This document shows positions 52,680 through 62,395 of a DNA stretch of 64,000 nucleotides, piece after piece; the stretch's first letter is position 1, and each line of letters begins with the position of its first letter. The DNA lies in the NCBI RefSeq assembly GCF_003340345.1, contig NZ_PPTQ01000008.1, forward strand, positions 62,001 through 126,000, in the 5' to 3' direction. Source of the stretch: Paraeggerthella hongkongensis. GTDB lineage: Bacteria > Actinomycetota > Coriobacteriia > Coriobacteriales > Eggerthellaceae. The notes below the pieces were generated by a model. It was not told the origin of the DNA and did no database searches. It was given only the letters and a program-made list of their open reading frames with translations. Both the position numbers and the translations under genes were made by a program.

Positions 52680-53513
52680 TTATAACTGTTCGATCACGCC
52701 CGTGATCAGGCGCGCGAAATCAGCTTCGCGCGTCTTCGCCACATCGAGCACCTCAACGCCGGTGGGGCTTGCGCCCCCGATGCCGCATCCCATGTTCGAG
52801 ACAAGCGACACGCCCAGCACGCGCATGCCCATATGGCGCGCGGCTATAACCTCTTCGCACACGCTCATAGCAACCGTGTCGGCTCCCCATGATCGGAACA
52901 TGCAAATCTCGGCCGGCGTCTCGAAGCTTGGGCCGAGCAAGCCCAAATACACGCCTTCCTGCACGCGTATCCCCCGTTCAGCCGCCACATCATGGGTGAT
53001 GGAGCGCAACTGCGGGTCGAACGCGTCGAACATGGAGAAGAACCTATCGGACAGGTTGGCCGGATCGGGTGCGGCAATGGGGTTGCGCCCCGTGAAGTTG
53101 ATCTGGTCGGACATGATGCAGAAATCGCCCACCTGGTAGTTCACGTTGAGCGCGCCGACGGCGTTGGTGGTGATGAGCGTATCGACGCCGAGACGCTGCA
53201 TGAGCCACACCGGATACGCCACTTCCTGCGAGGAGTTTCCCTCGTAGCCGTGCAGGCGGCCCTGCATGGCCAGCACGCACTTCCCGCCCAGCGTTCCGCA
53301 CACGAACCTGCCCACGTGCCCTTCCGCCGTGCTCGTGTTCATGCGCGGAACCTCGACGTAGGGAATCAACTCCGCATCGGCGATCTCGTCGGCCAGCGGA
53401 TTCAGGCCCGAACCCAGAATCAAGCCGATGCGCGGGCGCCGATCGCCCAGGCGCTTTCGCATGGTGTACGCCGAAAGCGTAAGATTATCGTCCAAGATGT
53501 TTCGTTCCAGCAT
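52680..53513 (-). CDS. Purine nucleoside phosphorylase
   Basis: A 277-residue type-I PNP that splits purine nucleosides with phosphate. The phosphate and base motifs GLILGSGLNPLAD, GRLHGYEG and ITTNAVGALN are present. The family signature GMSTVPEVIVARH appears as AMSVCEEVIAARH, so the Val-Pro pair is altered. This may shift substrate preference. It lies between prmC and the WalJ-like gene, on the same strand. Confidence 0.9.
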   Translation of the reverse strand: MLERNILDDNLTLSAYTMRKRLGDRRPRIGLILGSGLNPLADEIADAELIPYVEVPRMNTSTAEGHVGRFVCGTLGGKCVLAMQGRLHGYEGNSSQEVAYPVWLMQRLGVDTLITTNAVGALNVNYQVGDFCIMSDQINFTGRNPIAAPDPANLSDRFFSMFDAFDPQLRSITHDVAAERGIRVQEGVYLGLLGPSFETPAEICMFRSWGADTVAMSVCEEVIAARHMGMRVLGVSLVSNMGCGIGGASPTGVEVLDVAKTREADFARLITGVIEQL

Positions 53514-53606
53514 GGCGACCCCTTCCCTTGGTTTCGCACCATTATAGCGAAGCAGCCGCCTCGCATGCGCGCGCCGCGCTCCGCCGTGCCGCCATGCCGT
53601 CGCAGG

Positions 53607-54611
53607 CTAGCTGCAGGCATCCGCCTTGCGCGCGGTCAAAACGCGGGGGCGTTGCGCCAGGTCGCGCACGATGCGCACATCCTGAAAGCCCGCTTCGCGC
53701 GCCAGGGCCGCCGCTTCGTCCAAATGCCCCTCGTGCAGCTCGAACGCGAACGCGCCGCCAGGCTTGAGCGCAGCGCCGCACCACGGCAACAACCGGCGCA
53801 GCACGTCCAAGCCGTCCGATCCGCCGTCAAGGGCAAGCTCCGGCTCGAAGTCGGCCACCTCGCGCGGAATGTCGGCCAGCACCGCCGTAGGCACGTACGG
53901 CGGATTGGAAACCACCAGATCAAGCGCGCCTATCATGCAAGAAGGAACGCATTCCCCCAAATCGCCCGCAAGCACCTCCACTCGCTCGTCCAAGCCGAGC
54001 GCCCGCGCGTTGTCGCCGGCAAGCGCAACGGCTTCGGGCGCGATGTCCGTGGCAACCACGTGCGCAAGCGGATGCTCGAACGCGATGGAGCACGCGATGC
54101 AGCCCGACCCCGTGCACAAATCGGCCACCAGCAACTCGGGAGCAGGAGCCTGCGCATCGGACGCATCTTCGGAGGCATCCCGCTCGTCAGCGGAATCGGC
54201 AGCAGCTTCGGCAAGAGGGGCTTCAAGCGCTTCTTCCGCCCAAGCATCGGCCGCAACGCGCTTCGGCGCCGGCGGCAGGAGCGACAGCGCCTCGCTCACC
54301 AGCACCTCGGTTTCGGGACGCGGGATGAGCACCCCGGGGCGCACCTGCACGGTGATATGGCGAAACCCCACCTCGCCGGTGATGTACTGCAAGGGCTCTC
54401 CGGCGCCGCGACGCGCCACGAAACCGCGCAGCACGTCGCGCTCGTCCAGAGACAAGGGCTGGTCGAAGTTCGCGTACAGCTCGATGCGGCTCAGGCCCGT
54501 GGCCTCGGACAGAAGCCATTGCGCAGAAATGCGCGGGTTCTCGTCGCCTTTGCGCTCCAGATAGCCGACCGTCCAATCAAGGGCGGCCTTGATAGTCCAA
54601 ACGTCGCTCAA
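53607..54611 (-). CDS. prmC: Release-factor glutamine methyltransferase with acidic insert
   Basis: Methylates the GGQ glutamine of release factors. The 334-residue protein has the N-terminal helical domain, VLIPRPETE, the SAM loop DLCTGSGC and the catalytic NPPY (VSNPPYVP). Between IPRPETE and DLCTGSG there is an extra, Ala/Glu/Asp-rich segment of about 45 residues (112-158) that is likely disordered. It starts one base after the prfA stop, as expected for the pair. Confidence 0.94.
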   Translation of the reverse strand: MSDVWTIKAALDWTVGYLERKGDENPRISAQWLLSEATGLSRIELYANFDQPLSLDERDVLRGFVARRGAGEPLQYITGEVGFRHITVQVRPGVLIPRPETEVLVSEALSLLPPAPKRVAADAWAEEALEAPLAEAAADSADERDASEDASDAQAPAPELLVADLCTGSGCIACSIAFEHPLAHVVATDIAPEAVALAGDNARALGLDERVEVLAGDLGECVPSCMIGALDLVVSNPPYVPTAVLADIPREVADFEPELALDGGSDGLDVLRRLLPWCGAALKPGGAFAFELHEGHLDEAAALAREAGFQDVRIVRDLAQRPRVLTARKADACS

Positions 54612-54612
54612 C

Positions 54613-55686
54613 CTAAACCGCAGCTTCCAGCTTCTGCGCGCGATCGGCGGCCTGCAACGCGGTGATCACGTCGCCCAGGCCGTCGCCGAGTAGCACGCCG
54701 TTGTACGTGCCGTTGAAGCCGATGCGGTGATCGGTCACGCGGTCCTGCGGGCCGTTGTAGGTGCGGATCTTCTCGGAACGATCGCCCGAGCCGATCTGAG
54801 CCAAGCGCTCGGCACCCTCGGCAGCCTGCTGTTCGGCCAGCATCTTCTCGTACAGGCGCGCGCGCAAAACGGCCATTGCGGCGATCTTGTTCTGCAGCTG
54901 CGACTTCTGATCCTGCGACTGCACCACCAAGCCCGACGGCAGGTGCGTGATGCGCACGGCCGAGTCGGTGGTGTTCACGCACTGGCCGCCCGGGCCGCCG
55001 GCGCGATACACGTCGATGCGAAGATCGTTCTCGTTGATATCGACTTCGACCTCGTCGGCTTCGGGAAGAACAGCCACGGTGGCCGTGGATGTATGGATGC
55101 GACCCTGGCTCTCGGTCTTGGGGACGCGCTGCACGCGATGCACGCCGGACTCGAACTTCATGACCGAGTACACCTTGTCGCCCTTGACCTTGAACTGAAC
55201 CTCCTTGAAGCCGCCGGCCTCCGAAGCCGACACGTCCATGGTCTCGGTCTTCCAGCCCTGCGCAGCAGCGAAGCGCTCGTACATCTTGTAGAGGTCGCCG
55301 GCGAAAATGGCCGCCTCGTCGCCGCCCGCGGCAGCGCGGATCTCGACGATGATGTCCTTGTCGTCCGCCGGATCGGCCGGAATGAGCATGAACTTGATGT
55401 CCTCTTCAAGAGCGGGAAGCCTGCTCTCGATCTCGGCCATCTCCTCCTGAGCGAACTCCTTCATATCAGGGTCGGAGAGCATCTCCTTGGCGGCAGCCAA
55501 ATCGTCGGACGCCTGCACGTACTCGCGCGCCTTCTTTGCAAGGGGACCCTGGTTCGCGTACTCCTTGGCCAGGCGGTTGTATTCCTTCTGATCAGCAAGA
55601 ACGGCCGGATCGCCCATCTTGACCTGAACGTCCTCGTAGGCCTCGATGATCTTGACCAGCTTCTCGCGCATATCGGTATCCTGCAT
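54613..55686 (-). CDS. prfA: Peptide chain release factor 1
   Basis: A 357-residue RF1 that ends translation at UAA and UAG. The GGQ loop ([16 protein letters not shown]) and the codon-reading PxT tripeptide ([14 protein letters not shown]) are both present. ATG 55684-55686 has AAGGA upstream. It is followed immediately by prmC. Confidence 0.96.
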   Translation of the reverse strand: MQDTDMREKLVKIIEAYEDVQVKMGDPAVLADQKEYNRLAKEYANQGPLAKKAREYVQASDDLAAAKEMLSDPDMKEFAQEEMAEIESRLPALEEDIKFMLIPADPADDKDIIVEIRAAAGGDEAAIFAGDLYKMYERFAAAQGWKTETMDVSASEAGGFKEVQFKVKGDKVYSVMKFESGVHRVQRVPKTESQGRIHTSTATVAVLPEADEVEVDINENDLRIDVYRAGGPGGQCVNTTDSAVRITHLPSGLVVQSQDQKSQLQNKIAAMAVLRARLYEKMLAEQQAAEGAERLAQIGSGDRSEKIRTYNGPQDRVTDHRIGFNGTYNGVLLGDGLGDVITALQAADRAQKLEAAV

Positions 55687-55826
55687 GGTGTGTGCTGTCC
55701 TTCGTAACGTGGTTCACCTGATCGCACGCGCCGCGCGCGACGAGTGCCCGCCCCCGTGCAGGAGCGGGCACCACTGCGTAACTGGTTTATGATAGCAGAT
55801 CGAAAAGCGCTTCGCAGCAACCAGCA

Positions 55827-56798
55827 CTAGATCGCCAAGTACTCCGAAGCCTCTTCAGCGCACACCGCGCCGTCGGCGACGGCGGTGACCACCTGGCGGA
55901 GAAACTTCGTGCGCACGTCGCCGGCCACGTACACGCCCGGCACGTCGGTGGCGCCCGACTCGTCGGCCACCACGTACCCGGTTTCGTCCAGCTGCAAGGC
56001 CCCCTTCAAGAACTCCGTGTTGGGCTCGGTGCCCACAGCCACGAACAGGCCGCTCACGGGGATGTCGCGAATCTCCCCCGTCTTCAGCATCTCCACGCGC
56101 ACGCCCGCAAGCGCGCCTTCGTCGGCCATCAGCTTGCGCGGCGCGGCGCTCCAAACGAACTCCAGGTTCTCCAGATCCTCCAAGCGCTTATGGTAGATGG
56201 CCGTAGCCCGCAGCTTGTCGCGCCGATGCACCAGGTACACCTTCTTGCAGATGCGCGACAGGTAGATGGCGTCGCCCACGGCCGTATTGCCGCCGCCCAC
56301 CACCATGACCTCCTTGTCGCGGAAGAAGTTGCCGTCGCACGTGGCGCAGTACGACACGCCGCGACCCTGCAGCTCATCTTCGAGCTCCAGCCCCAGCTTG
56401 CGCGGGCGGGCTCCGGTGGCCACGATGACGCTTTTCGCGCGGTATTCGCCGAACGCGGTGGTCAGCACCTTGGGCTCCTGCGCGAAGTCGACCGACACGA
56501 CCTCTTCGCCCACGTGGCGCACGCCGAAGCGATCCGCCTGCTGCTTCATGGAAAACGCCAGCTCGAAGCCGTCCGCTCCCTCGGGAAATCCCGGATAGTT
56601 TTCCATGTGCTCGGTTTGGGCAAGCTGCCCGCCCGGCGAAATGCGCTCGAACACCACAACGTCGAGCCCTGCGCGAGCCGCGTACAGACCGGCGGTCAGC
56701 CCGGCGGGTCCCGCTCCGATCACGGCAACGTCCATAGCCTCAGGATGGGAGCCCTTGCACTCCTGCGAGGTTTCGTTCAAGGGGCGATCTTCGTTCAT
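55827..56798 (-). CDS. trxB: Thioredoxin reductase
   Basis: A 323-residue NADPH-dependent flavoprotein that reduces thioredoxin. The FAD fold [17 protein letters not shown], the redox pair CATC, the NADPH loop [10 protein letters not shown], and the C-terminal [16 protein letters not shown] are present. ATG 56796-56798 follows GGAGG. A hairpin (GTGCCCGC with GCGGGCAC, 55744-55771) lies after it. The matching thioredoxin is at 60875. Confidence 0.94.
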   Translation of the reverse strand: MNEDRPLNETSQECKGSHPEAMDVAVIGAGPAGLTAGLYAARAGLDVVVFERISPGGQLAQTEHMENYPGFPEGADGFELAFSMKQQADRFGVRHVGEEVVSVDFAQEPKVLTTAFGEYRAKSVIVATGARPRKLGLELEDELQGRGVSYCATCDGNFFRDKEVMVVGGGNTAVGDAIYLSRICKKVYLVHRRDKLRATAIYHKRLEDLENLEFVWSAAPRKLMADEGALAGVRVEMLKTGEIRDIPVSGLFVAVGTEPNTEFLKGALQLDETGYVVADESGATDVPGVYVAGDVRTKFLRQVVTAVADGAVCAEEASEYLAI

Positions 56799-56987
56799 GT
56801 CAAGCCTCCAAACATCGTCTTTTTTCAACGATCAGTATACGGTAGAAGCGATGTGCGTTGCGAGGGCGTTCCTCAACGGCAGCGTTACGGTTTCGTTGTG
56901 CGTTCGTGGGAAAACGGCCGCAATGGCAACGATGCGCTAGGATGGGGCGCGACAAAGAGCGCACGGCGGCGCGATAGGAGCCACACT

Positions 56988-58121
56988 ATGGACAAGCAAC
57001 GCGAAGACCTGCACACTCTCTACCTTGCCGGAGGCTGTTTCTGGGGATTGGAGGCATACCTGAAGCGCCTGCCCGGCGTGCGGCGCACGGTTGCGGGCTA
57101 CGCGAACGGATCGACCGAAAACCCCAGCTACCGCGACGTATGCCTATGGAACACCGGGCACGCGGAAACCGTTTCCGTCACCTACGATCGCACGATCCTG
57201 CCCACCGACCTGCTCCTGGACGCCTTCTTCGAGGCGATAGACCCCACGAGCCTCGACCGGCAGGGCAACGATCGGGGAACCCAGTACCGAAGCGGCATCT
57301 ACTGGCAAGACGAGGCCGACCTGCCTTCCATAGAGGCCGCCGTGCTGCGGCAGCAGGCTTCTCACATTGAGCCGATCGTCACCGAAGTGGAACCGCTCGA
57401 CGGCTTCTACCCCGCCGAAGACTACCATCAAGACTACCTGGCCAAGAACCCCGGAGGCTACTGCCATATCCACCTGGGAGCGGCCGACGAGTTCGCGCGG
57501 CGAACCGGCCTGCAGGAAGGGCGCCCCTGCATCGAGCACGACGGGCTGTGCGAAGCCGTGGACACCCCGGGCGTGCACAAGCTCGACCACGACCTATGCG
57601 CATCGGCCGGCTGCGATCCGCAAGACGCGCCCTGCGTCGATCCGAACGATCCCGAAACGGCGGCCCAGCTCATCCGAGAGCAAGGCTACGCCGCCCCCGA
57701 CGATGACCTGCTCAAGCAAACGCTCGACGAATCCCAGTACCGCGTCGTGCGGCGCAACGCCACCGAGCGGCCGTTCTCCCACCCGTACGACCACCTGTTC
57801 AAACGCGGAATCTACGTGGACGTAACCAGCGGAGAACCGCTGTTCTCGTCCGCCGATAAGTTCGACTCCGGTTGCGGTTGGCCGGCGTTTTCGCGCCCCA
57901 TCGCCCGCAGCGTGGTAACCGAGCACCTTGACCACAGCCTGGGCACCCTGCGCACCGAGGTGCGCAGCAACGCCGGAGACGCCCATCTTGGGCACGTGTT
58001 CTCGGACGGCCCCGCGCAAAGCGGCGGGCTTCGCTACTGCATCAACGGCGCAGCCCTTCGCTTCGTCCCCTACGACCGCATGGACGCGGAAGGCTACGGC
58101 TACCTCAAGCCACTGGTCTAA
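56988..58121 (+). CDS. msrAB: Fused methionine sulfoxide reductase MsrA-MsrB
   Basis: A 377-residue fusion that repairs both stereoisomers of oxidised methionine. The MsrA part has the catalytic GGCFWG (Cys17) and a later GYCH (Cys159). The MsrB part has [15 protein letters not shown] and the catalytic [11 protein letters not shown] (Cys351). Between them, residues 181-216 form a linker with five cysteines (181, 188, 204, 209, 216), which is not usual. The MsrB part lacks the two CxxC zinc motifs. ATG 56988 follows TAGGAG. trxB is divergent beside it. Confidence 0.94.
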   Translation: MDKQREDLHTLYLAGGCFWGLEAYLKRLPGVRRTVAGYANGSTENPSYRDVCLWNTGHAETVSVTYDRTILPTDLLLDAFFEAIDPTSLDRQGNDRGTQYRSGIYWQDEADLPSIEAAVLRQQASHIEPIVTEVEPLDGFYPAEDYHQDYLAKNPGGYCHIHLGAADEFARRTGLQEGRPCIEHDGLCEAVDTPGVHKLDHDLCASAGCDPQDAPCVDPNDPETAAQLIREQGYAAPDDDLLKQTLDESQYRVVRRNATERPFSHPYDHLFKRGIYVDVTSGEPLFSSADKFDSGCGWPAFSRPIARSVVTEHLDHSLGTLRTEVRSNAGDAHLGHVFSDGPAQSGGLRYCINGAALRFVPYDRMDAEGYGYLKPLV

Positions 58122-58145
58122 AACCGCCGGCCTCGACCAAGCGCG

Positions 58146-59498
58146 CTAGCAAGAGCTGCAGCTGGGATCCCCGTCCAAGCTGCAGCTGCGCTCGCGCTCG
58201 CGGCTGCGGTGCCGGAAGCGCAAGAGCGCGCCCGCGGCAACCGACAGGATCATCTGCACGATGGTGACCGAGATCCAGATGCCGTCCAGCCCGAACGCCC
58301 ACGCCATGCCGAACACCACGGCAACGACAAGGACGGCTTCACCGTACACGATGGCGTTCGACGCTTTCGCATCGTCCACCGCATAGAAGTAGGACGTGGA
58401 TGCGTGCGTGAAGCCGTAGAACACGTACGCCGTCGAGAACACGGGCAGCGCCCAGGCGATGAGCCCCGTGGTTTCGGGCGAGGCGCCGAACAGCAGCGGC
58501 ACCTGATGGCGCAGCAGGTACATGGCGGCCAGGCCGATCACGCCCAAGCTGATGGTGATGAGGTAGTTGGTGTTGCGGAAGCGCCGAACGGCGTCGGCGT
58601 CGCCCGACCCGTAGTAGCGCGAGATGAGCGGCTGGGAGCCGTCGCCCACGCCCTGGATGAGCATCTGGATCACGCAAGCCGTGTACGACACCACCGCGTA
58701 CGCCGCGAGCGCCGTCTCGCCGCCGTAGGTTGCCAGGTTCACGTTGATGGCCACAACCGTGGCTTCGGGCAAGAGCGTAAGGCCGAACGGGGCCAATCCC
58801 AGCTTGAGGGCATGCGCGGCTATCCTGCCGTCTATACGCAGATCGGCGCGGCTGATGCGGTTCTCTTTGCGCAGGAAAAAGCCGGCAACCAGCACGAACG
58901 CGGCAATTTGGGACAAAACCGTGGCCTCGGCGGCGCCCGCCGTTCCCATGCTCAGCGCAATCACGAACACGTAGTCGAGCACCACGTTCATGAGCCCTGC
59001 CAGCACCTGCACCGCCATGGCGAAGGCGACCTTGCCCTGGTTTCTAATGAGCGGCGTGCAGCCCGTCACCATAATCTGAAACGGCACGCCCCAAGCGATG
59101 ACCCCGATATAGGAGATGGCCTGGTTGAGCGTTTCGCCGCGCCCGCCCAAAAGCTCGCAGACAGGGCCCGCGAACAAAAACAGCAGCGCCATGATGGGAA
59201 TCGAAGCCAGAAGCAGCATGAGAAACGTCGTGCCCACCGCACGCCGCGATTTCTCCTCGTCACCCGCGCCGCGCGCGATGGAGGATATCACGCCGCCGCC
59301 CATGCCCACGCCCGTGCCCACCGCCATGATGAACGCGACCACGGGAAACGCCACGTTGATGCCAGCCAAGCCGGCGTCGCCCACGGCATGCCCCACGAAG
59401 ATGCCGTCGACGATGCTGTACACGCCCGCCAACGTGAACGTGAGCATCGTAGGGATTATGTACTTAAGGTACTCGCGTACCATGCTTTTCTTGATCAT
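58146..59498 (-). CDS. MATE-family efflux transporter
   Basis: A 450-residue transporter with twelve hydrophobic segments, driven by sodium or proton entry, for drugs or small cations. The N-terminal GIFVGHAVGDAGLAGINVA and the second half NTNYLITISLGVIG fit MATE proteins. After the last segment comes a basic stretch and a cysteine-rich tail (CSLDGDPSCSSC). That tail is encoded over two AGCTGCAGCT palindromes (58154-58163 and 58178-58187). CGGAG lies eight bases before the ATG. Confidence 0.92.
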   Translation of the reverse strand: MIKKSMVREYLKYIIPTMLTFTLAGVYSIVDGIFVGHAVGDAGLAGINVAFPVVAFIMAVGTGVGMGGGVISSIARGAGDEEKSRRAVGTTFLMLLLASIPIMALLFLFAGPVCELLGGRGETLNQAISYIGVIAWGVPFQIMVTGCTPLIRNQGKVAFAMAVQVLAGLMNVVLDYVFVIALSMGTAGAAEATVLSQIAAFVLVAGFFLRKENRISRADLRIDGRIAAHALKLGLAPFGLTLLPEATVVAINVNLATYGGETALAAYAVVSYTACVIQMLIQGVGDGSQPLISRYYGSGDADAVRRFRNTNYLITISLGVIGLAAMYLLRHQVPLLFGASPETTGLIAWALPVFSTAYVFYGFTHASTSYFYAVDDAKASNAIVYGEAVLVVAVVFGMAWAFGLDGIWISVTIVQMILSVAAGALLRFRHRSRERERSCSLDGDPSCSSC

Positions 59499-59640
59499 GC
59501 CGATTCTCCGCTGCGGATCTTGCCCTGAAATGTTCCGGATGGTACTCTAAACCTTAAAGCTGCTTGAAGGTAAACCCGCCCGAGCAGGATTCTTGGAATC
59601 TCCAAACAAACAGGAGCCAGGTCAGGATAGGAGAAGCGCC

Positions 59641-60456
59641 GTGAACGCAACGCCGCGCTACTACGACATCAAGGACGCAGCGCGCTGTCTGGGCGTTGCC
59701 CCTTCCACGCCGCGCTACTACGACATCAAGGACGCAGCGCGCTGTCTGGGCGTTGCCCCTTCCACGCTGCGCTACTGGGAAAGCCAGGGGCTTGTCCGCG
59801 CAAGCCGCGACGAGCGCAACGACTACCGGCGATACGCGCTGCACGACGTGCTCGAAGCAGGCGAGATCGCCTTTTACCGCCAGCTGGGCGTGCCGGTGCG
59901 CGACCTGGCAAGCTATCGGGCCATGTCCATCAGCGCACTTGACGATGCGCTCGGACGCACCGAAGACAGCATCGAGCGGCGCATCGCGGAACTTGAGACC
60001 ATGCGGACGCGCCTCGCCCGTCAACGCTCGCTCAACGCCGTGGCCGAGGAGTTGAGGGTTTCCGGCATGCGCCCGGCAACGCCCGCCATCGAACGTCTGA
60101 CCAGCATCGACTACAACACGTCCGTACCGTGGAACGCGCTCATAGACGAGCCATGGTGCTACGCCGTGCTGATACGAGCCGAAAACCCCTCCGTCGTGCA
60201 CGAAGCCGTGGCCGACGAAGCAGGGAGCGCTTCCCCGCTTTGGGTGCGCACGCCTTCCGACAACGAACGCACCTGTCGGGAATGCCTGCTCAAAACCACG
60301 CCGGAGCTTGACGGCAACAACGCAGCCGAGCTGTTCGACGCCGCGACCCGCTCCGGCCTGCGTCCTCGCGCTTTGGTGGGCACGTACCTGGTGACCGCAA
60401 CCGAACCCGAAGACGGATCCCGTTGGGATTACTACCGGTCTTGGATCGTGACGTAG
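59641..60456 (+). CDS. MerR-family regulator with internal tandem duplication
   Basis: A 271-residue regulator with an N-terminal MerR helix-turn-helix and a C-terminal GyrI-like effector domain (PWNALIDEPWCYAVLI through VGTYLVTAT). In the DNA-binding part the 19-residue block TPRYYDIKDAARCLGVAPS occurs twice in a row (residues 4-22 and 23-41) before the normal continuation TLRYWESQGL. Without the duplication it would be a standard 252-residue protein. GTG 59641 follows AGGAG by seven bases. It could bind drugs and control the nearby divergent MATE gene, a common MerR pairing. Confidence 0.85.
   Translation: MNATPRYYDIKDAARCLGVAPSTPRYYDIKDAARCLGVAPSTLRYWESQGLVRASRDERNDYRRYALHDVLEAGEIAFYRQLGVPVRDLASYRAMSISALDDALGRTEDSIERRIAELETMRTRLARQRSLNAVAEELRVSGMRPATPAIERLTSIDYNTSVPWNALIDEPWCYAVLIRAENPSVVHEAVADEAGSASPLWVRTPSDNERTCRECLLKTTPELDGNNAAELFDAATRSGLRPRALVGTYLVTATEPEDGSRWDYYRSWIVT
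59650..59763 (+). repeat. Perfect 57-bp tandem duplication within the MerR gene
   Basis: Bases 59650-59706 and 59707-59763 are identical. The 57-base unit is exactly 19 codons, so the reading frame is kept. A third, diverged start of the same unit follows (ACGCTGCGCTACTGG). Perfect identity points to a recent event and allows simple slippage in either direction. Confidence 0.95.
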
Positions 60457-60641
60457 CCCGACAAGCGGGCAGGCGGCAAAGCCAACCGACGGCGAACCGT
60501 CGAGTCGAATTCGCCGTAGCCCGATGCGCCGTCAAGCCGCTATCGGTGCAGCTCCCCATTCCAAGACCGTAAAAGCCTCGCTGGCGTTTCGGAAGGTGGA
60601 AGGGGACGTCTGCGCACGGCAGCGTCAGATGCCCTGGTTTT

Positions 60642-60792
60642 TGCACGATTCTTTCCCCAATGTTGCGTCCGAGAGGCGTACGAAGAGGCGGACATCGACG
60701 CGACCGCGCGTTTTGCCTGGTCGCGATCATTCGCCGCCGGCGGACGGGCCTCAACATGCACTCGCGCGCAACATTGGGGAAAGAATCGTGCA
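60642..60792. repeat. Inverted-repeat element with 26-bp perfect arms
   Basis: The arms 60642-60667 (starting TGCACGATTC) and 60767-60792 are perfect 26-base complements. About ten more bases match imperfectly on the inner side. The 99-base centre is GC-rich without a gene. No target-site duplication or transposase is visible. It resembles a MITE inserted downstream of trxA. Confidence 0.85.
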
Positions 60793-60819
60793 CGGAGGAA
60801 CGACCCCGTCGCGTCGCGC

Positions 60820-60847
60820 AAAAAGGGAGCCGCATGCTGCGGCTCCC
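60820..60847 (-). terminator. Terminator after trxA
   Basis: GGGAGCCGCA pairs with TGCGGCTCCC around a three-base loop, followed on the minus strand by TTTTT. It lies 28 bases after the trxA stop codon. Confidence 0.88.
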
Positions 60848-60874
60848 TTTGCGATAGCACATTAGGATGCTGGT

Positions 60875-61183
60875 TTAGCCCAGCATCGCCAGGATGTTCT
60901 GCTTCGGCTGCACGCCCACAGCCTGCTGCTTGACCTGGCCATTTTCGAATACGACAAGCGTCGGGACGCTCATCACGCCGTAGCGCTGGGCCACATCCGG
61001 GCTCTGGTCGATGTCCACCTTGTAAACGGCCGCCTTGCCGGCCACTTCGCTGGACACCTCGTCAAGCGTGGGGGCGAGCATCTTGCACGGTCCGCACCAC
61101 GTGGCGAAAAAGTCCACGAGCACCGGTCCCTGCGCGTCGAGCACCTTGGACTGGAAATCAGCAGAAGAGATAACCTCGCTCAT
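60875..61183 (-). CDS. trxA: Thioredoxin
   Basis: A 102-residue thioredoxin that reduces protein disulfides and supplies reductases such as MsrAB. It has the active site FFATWCGPCKM and the cis-proline loop MSVPTLVVF. GGAGGTTGTT precedes the ATG. It is a single gene with its own terminator. Confidence 0.96.
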   Translation of the reverse strand: MSEVISSADFQSKVLDAQGPVLVDFFATWCGPCKMLAPTLDEVSSEVAGKAAVYKVDIDQSPDVAQRYGVMSVPTLVVFENGQVKQQAVGVQPKQNILAMLG

Positions 61184-61408
61184 AACAACCTCCTTTACTT
61201 GGCGACGCCTCCTTCGGGGAAGCCACGCCGCTCGAACCGAGCTTGCGCATCGGCTCTTCGTTCATTTGCGTGTATTCTAACCGGAAGCCGCACATGCTGC
61301 ATCAAATGTTACCAAATAGGGGATAAATCTAGAGAAACCCGACATATCGGGCCGCAGCAACCTTGAAACGAACCCGCTATAATAATGCGGATCAGAGAAA
61401 GGACCCGC

Positions 61409-62386
61409 ATGAGCATCCAATCCTCCGCACGCGAACCCTTCGTTCAGCACGCCGCCCGAGCCAAGTCCAAAGAGCCCGGGACCAACCCGGACACCGCACC
61501 TTCGTCCCTGCACCCTCCCGCTTGGGACGGGCATGCGGCATCGCCGGTCAATCTCGTGCTGGAAGGCGGCGCGATGCGCGGGCAGTTCACCGCCGGCGTC
61601 CTGGACTTCTTCATGGACCAAAAGCTGTTCTGCGAGCGCGTTATCGGCGTGTCGGCGGGAGCGCTGTGCGGATACAACTACGTGGCCGGCCAAAACGGGC
61701 GAGCATGCTACCTCAACATGAAGTACTGCGATGATTGGCGCTACCTGTCCATGAAAAGCTTCGTGCGCACCGGCAACGCCTGCGGCCGCGCGTTCACGTT
61801 CGACGAGATTCCCAACGTGCTCGAACCGTTCAACTACCCCGCCTTCGACCAATCGCCCATGCAGTTGGTGGCGGTTTCCAGCAACTTGAGGACGGGCGAA
61901 GCGGACTACCACGAGTTCACCGACTCGGCAGCCGACCTTCCCTACCTTATCGCGTCATCGTCCATGCCCTTGGTCAGCCAGATCGTCGACATCGACGGCA
62001 AGCTGCTGCTCGACGGCGGAACCTGCGACAGCGTGCCCATCGTGTACTCCATGCTCACGGGCGCGAAAAAACACATCGTGGTCCTGACGCAAGCCGCGGA
62101 CTTCGTAAAAACGCCGAACAAGCTCATGGCCATCCTTCGCCAGCGCTACGCGCTGTACCCGTACTTCCTCGAACGCCTGCAGCATCGCCATTACGACTAC
62201 AATCGCATGTACCGCGCGCTCCCCCGCTTGCAAGACGAGGGAAAGCTGTTTCTCATACAGCCGCCCGAGCCGGTGACCATAGGAAACATGGAAAAGGATC
62301 CGGAAAAGCTGCTGGCCCTGTACGAACAAGGTTACGGCGAGGCGGCCAAGCGCTGGCCCGCGCTTCAAGCGTACCTGGAACGGTAG
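61409..62386 (+). CDS. Patatin-like phospholipase
   Basis: A 325-residue patatin-family acyl hydrolase, expected to remove fatty acids from lipids in the cytoplasm or at the membrane. The oxyanion loop GGAMRG, the nucleophile GVSAG and the catalytic aspartate in LLLDGGTCDS are all present. A ~50-residue N-terminal extension is low-complexity. ATG 61409 follows AAAGGA. A TATAAT lies at 61378-61383, though without a good -35 box. Confidence 0.9.
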   Translation: MSIQSSAREPFVQHAARAKSKEPGTNPDTAPSSLHPPAWDGHAASPVNLVLEGGAMRGQFTAGVLDFFMDQKLFCERVIGVSAGALCGYNYVAGQNGRACYLNMKYCDDWRYLSMKSFVRTGNACGRAFTFDEIPNVLEPFNYPAFDQSPMQLVAVSSNLRTGEADYHEFTDSAADLPYLIASSSMPLVSQIVDIDGKLLLDGGTCDSVPIVYSMLTGAKKHIVVLTQAADFVKTPNKLMAILRQRYALYPYFLERLQHRHYDYNRMYRALPRLQDEGKLFLIQPPEPVTIGNMEKDPEKLLALYEQGYGEAAKRWPALQAYLER

Positions 62387-62395
62387 CGCGCACCG

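Larger units (their letters stand above)
60457..60874. other. Spacer between MerR and trxA
   Basis: This 418-base gap holds the inverted-repeat element at 60642-60792 and the trxA terminator. Its left part (60560-60600) contains ACCGTAAAAGCCT, which resembles part of the right arm of the element at 42210 (ACCGTAAAAACCT). No gene is convincing. Confidence 0.65.

Noticed and set aside
56190-58121. 643-codon frame ending as MsrAB
   Set aside because: The first 266 codons are antisense to trxB; the real start is ATG 56988 with a ribosome binding site.
60290-60862. Minus-strand frame of 190 codons between MerR and trxA
   Set aside because: It crosses the MerR gene end, the inverted-repeat element and the trxA terminator; product has no recognisable domain.
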